In this document: positions 6,199 through 7,846 of the stretch, piece by piece
How positions within the stretch are numbered: the first letter of the stretch is position 1
How the letters are laid out: each line of letters starts with the position of its first letter
Assembly: GCA_003651105.1 (NCBI GenBank)
Contig: QMTN01000012.1
Coordinates: 1 to 7,846, forward strand
Direction of reading: 5' to 3'
DNA from: Thermoplasmata archaeon
GTDB lineage: Archaea; Thermoplasmatota; E2; DHVEG-1; B18-G2
DNA: 7,846 nucleotides
Notes under the pieces: model-generated
What the model was told of the DNA's origin: nothing
The model's input: the letters and a program-made list of their open reading frames with translations, nothing else
Database searches by the model: none
Program-made: the position numbers and the translations under genes

Positions 6199-7450
6199 AC
6201 GTGGTTAGAAGGGTATTTGTTCCATATGGAACTACTCTAACCATGGAATCCTTTCCAGATATCTCGAAAGCCTCTTTTAATGCATTCTCTATACTCTTCT
6301 CCGGCCTCATCTTGAAAACATCCTTGACCTCCTTCTCGTCCATGTCGGATACAAGGATAACGTTGTAATCTTCAACCGTCCTGTAATGATAATAAGCCTT
6401 ATGGGCTCCAGCGATGAACTCCCTCATCAGGGCTTTCTTAACCTCCTCCGAACTCGAGTATCTTTTCATCCACTCAAAGTAAACGTCGCTCCCATGACCA
6501 TTCCTGCACTCACCAACCAGTATGATGGTCCCTCCTTTTCTCACGCCCTGCATGGTCATATGCATCGCCTTGCAGGTCTGGAAGAGGTCAATATCATGAG
6601 GGTAACCGCTTGCAGAAGTTATCAAGATATCTGCTTCATCCTCAACCCTTATCTTGTACATCTCATCAACAACCTTTGATCCGGCATCGAGAACCGAATC
6701 CGGGTTACCCGCCCAGGCTCCGACTACCTTCCTGTTCGAATTCAAAACCACGTTGAAGGCAAAGTCGCAACCCGCAAGATGCATCGCATCGTTCATATCG
6801 TGATGAACGGGATTATTCTTCAGCTCTCCAGCTCTTGCATTCTCATCAAACATCATCCTGTGGTTGAACTGGATCGTCTTCATCGAGGATATACCGGGAA
6901 GTATGCTCCTTCTCGTACCATCGTATCCAGCGAAGTAGTGGTAACCTATGACTCCGGTAACTATCTTGATATCCTTTTCAACATATTCCCTGAGCACCTC
7001 TACCTCATTACCATACTTGGTCTTACCGACCATAATATAATCCGAGTTCAGGACATCGTTCGCTATGATCCTGTAATTCCTCGTTATCCTCTCCCCAACG
7101 ATCCTCTTTATGGAATCGAAATCCGGTACCGAGTGCATGCCATTTCCCACTATTATCAGGATATCGGAATCATCGACGCCAGCCCTCGATAGCTCGTTCA
7201 GCACGAGTTCCAGAATCTGAGGGGTTGGGCAGGGTCTCGTTTCGTCCTCAACAACTATGGCTACAGTATCTCCTTCTCTGGCTATATCGGATAATCTATC
7301 CTCTCCAATTGGATTCATGATGGCGTTTCTCATTATGCTCTCGGGTTTTGCTGGTGCTATGTATTCCCTCGGTAGAATCACGTCAAGCAAATTCCCATCT
7401 GGTACATCAAAATCGATCTCTCTTTCTCCGTAAGGGATCTTTACCCGCAT
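6197..7450 (-). CDS. LarA/lactate racemase family protein (nickel-pincer 2-hydroxyacid racemase homologue)
   Basis: A 417-residue homologue, along its full length, of nickel-dependent lactate racemase LarA (about 424 residues). Family members racemise or epimerise 2-hydroxyacids by hydride transfer to a nickel-pincer nucleotide. Key residues of Lactobacillus plantarum LarA, as I remember them, fall into place by spacing: D72/R75 are D69/R72 in EDETRP; H108 is H106 in GNGMH; catalytic H174 is H171 in GYHYFAG; nickel ligand H200 is H197 in FNHRMM; Q295 and K298 are Q291 and K294 in FQTCKAMH. The exception is K184, the lysine that forms the covalent link to the cofactor: here it is R181 (codon AGG, 6910-6908) in DGTRRSILPG. 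Activity by the LarA chemistry is therefore uncertain, and the substrate is unknown. The gene starts three bases after the L24e stop and supplies the downstream gene's ribosome site with its own stop. LarB, LarC and LarE maturation genes are not in the window. Confidence 0.92.
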   Translation of the reverse strand: MRVKIPYGEREIDFDVPDGNLLDVILPREYIAPAKPESIMRNAIMNPIGEDRLSDIAREGDTVAIVVEDETRPCPTPQILELVLNELSRAGVDDSDILIIVGNGMHSVPDFDSIKRIVGERITRNYRIIANDVLNSDYIMVGKTKYGNEVEVLREYVEKDIKIVTGVIGYHYFAGYDGTRRSILPGISSMKTIQFNHRMMFDENARAGELKNNPVHHDMNDAMHLAGCDFAFNVVLNSNRKVVGAWAGNPDSVLDAGSKVVDEMYKIRVEDEADILITSASGYPHDIDLFQTCKAMHMTMQGVRKGGTIILVGECRNGHGSDVYFEWMKRYSSSEEVKKALMREFIAGAHKAYYHYRTVEDYNVILVSDMDEKEVKDVFKMRPEKSIENALKEAFEISGKDSMVRVVPYGTNTLLTT

Positions 7451-7453
7451 AAC

Positions 7454-7636
7454 CTATACCTTTTTGTAGTGTCTCGTCCACTTAACCTTTCGCGGAACCC
7501 TTTTCAGTTTTAAAAGGTTTTTCTGACACTTGCTCGAGCAGAAGTGATAGATGGTCCCATCTTTCCTTATGTAGAGCTTTCCAGTTCCAGGCTCTATCTC
7601 GTTTCCACAGAACGAGCATATCCTCCTCTCAACCAT
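7454..7636 (-). CDS. rpl24e: 50S ribosomal protein L24e
   Basis: A 60-residue zinc-ribbon protein of the large ribosomal subunit, found in archaea and eukaryotes. The zinc site is C7-x2-C10 (ICSFC) and C33-x3-C37 (FCSSKC), with the family-typical [21 protein letters not shown] core (14-34 region) and a basic C-terminus ([15 protein letters not shown]) that contacts rRNA. Length is normal for archaeal L24e. The start at ATG 7636 is preceded by GGAGGT (7649-7644). It is five bases after S28e and three before the LarA-family gene. In many archaea the cluster L7Ae-S28e-L24e continues into nucleoside diphosphate kinase; here it does not. Confidence 0.97.
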   Translation of the reverse strand: MVERRICSFCGNEIEPGTGKLYIRKDGTIYHFCSSKCQKNLLKLKRVPRKVKWTRHYKKV

Positions 7637-7641
7637 TCCAT

Positions 7642-7846
7642 CTACCTCCTGGATTTGCCGAGTTTCTTTGCCTCTCTCTGAGTCTCTGCCAACATCAGGA
7701 TATCACCTATCTGAACCGCTCCCCTGACATTCCTGGTGATGATCTTTCCTTTATCGCTCCCCTCTAAAACCCTGACCTTGACTTGGATCGCCTCGCCGGC
7801 CATCCCCGTTCTTCCTATTATCTCCACAACCTCACAGGGTATACCC
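7642..7846 (-). CDS. rps28e: 30S ribosomal protein S28e (N-terminus cut by the right window edge)
   Basis: A small-subunit ribosomal protein with an OB-like beta barrel, specific to archaea and eukaryotes. The frame stays open to the right edge and 67 residues are visible, beginning G-I-P-C-E-V and continuing [13 protein letters not shown], then [16 protein letters not shown], and the conserved end [16 protein letters not shown] followed by a basic GKSRR tail. A GTG at 7827 could be taken as a start, but it is the valine of the conserved PxEVxEIIGRTG segment, so the true start lies beyond base 7846, probably a few codons away. The family is about 65-75 residues long, so nearly all of it is present. 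It is the first visible gene of the operon; L7Ae would be the expected gene upstream, outside the window. Confidence 0.95.
   Translation of the reverse strand, partial: GIPCEVVEIIGRTGMAGEAIQVKVRVLEGSDKGKIITRNVRGAVQIGDILMLAETQREAKKLGKSRR
7644..7649 (-). promoter_or_regulatory. Shine-Dalgarno site of rpl24e, overlapping the S28e stop
   Basis: On the - strand GGAGGT ends in the first base of the S28e TAG (7644-7642) and lies seven bases before the L24e ATG at 7636. It confirms that start and points to coupled translation of the two ribosomal proteins. Confidence 0.7.

Noticed and set aside
5690..6208. A 172-codon open frame on the + strand opposite the adenosine-specific kinase-family gene
   Set aside because: It lies wholly antisense to a strongly conserved protein, its translation resembles no family I know, and its composition (many His, Leu, Tyr) is what a reversed coding frame yields.
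6908..6913. Reading the LarA change as a broken pseudogene
   Set aside because: The frame is intact over 417 codons with all other key residues and the coupled ribosome sites preserved, so a functional protein with an altered site is more likely than decay.
6779..7192. A 137-codon open frame on the + strand inside the LarA-family gene
   Set aside because: It is a shadow of the LarA frame, which contains catalytic residues across this span.
7508..7517. CCTTTTAAAA on the - strand inside rpl24e, a possible internal promoter for the LarA-family gene
   Set aside because: These are Leu/Lys codons of L24e (NLLKLK), so the motif is explained by coding. The predicted start is possible, but the 3-base gap and shared stop/ribosome sites favour readthrough from upstream.
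1..7846. CRISPR arrays, tRNA genes, insertion sequences, integrases or defence genes
   Set aside because: No regular repeats, cloverleaf-like segments, terminal inverted repeats or transposase motifs were seen; all gaps between genes are at most about 116 bases.

Overview
The window is archaeal chromosomal DNA, most likely from a thermophile. The evidence is ribosomal proteins S28e and L24e (absent from bacteria), an isoleucyl-tRNA synthetase of the archaeal/eukaryal type, TATA-box promoters with short or no leaders, Shine-Dalgarno sites of the GGAGGTGATC type, and frequent AGG/AGA arginine and ATA isoleucine codons. A phylum cannot be named from this sequence alone. There are no RNA genes, CRISPR arrays, insertion sequences or phage genes, and no gene-free stretch longer than about 110 bases.

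Layout. Bases 1-114 are the C-terminal tail of a nitroreductase-family protein entering from the left edge. A HAD-family phosphatase follows on the + strand (206-799), probably translated from a leaderless transcript. Its 3' end overlaps by 12 bases the 3' end of ileS, which runs on the - strand from 3730 to 788. A 116-base divergent promoter region (3731-3846), with two copies of a TATA-containing module, separates ileS from a + strand pair: a GT81-type glucosyl-3-phosphoglycerate synthase (3847-5055), overlapped by 14 bases by a protein-L-isoaspartate O-methyltransferase (5042-5683). Nine bases beyond is the 3' end of a four-gene - strand operon. Read in transcription order it is rps28e (enters from the right edge) - rpl24e - a LarA/lactate-racemase-family protein - an adenosine-specific kinase-family (PF04008) protein, with gaps of 5, 3 and 9 bases.

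How the genes fit together. The S28e-L24e pair is a standard archaeal ribosomal protein cluster, but here it continues into a LarA-family protein and a nucleoside-binding protein, so these two are probably expressed with the ribosomal genes. The synthase and methyltransferase form a second, translationally coupled unit combining compatible-solute synthesis with repair of aged proteins, a sensible stress pairing. The most striking single observation is in the LarA homologue: every catalytic and metal-site residue I can place by spacing is kept, except that the lysine that covalently holds the nickel-pincer cofactor in characterised LarA is an arginine (R181). I see no wholly new multigene system here.
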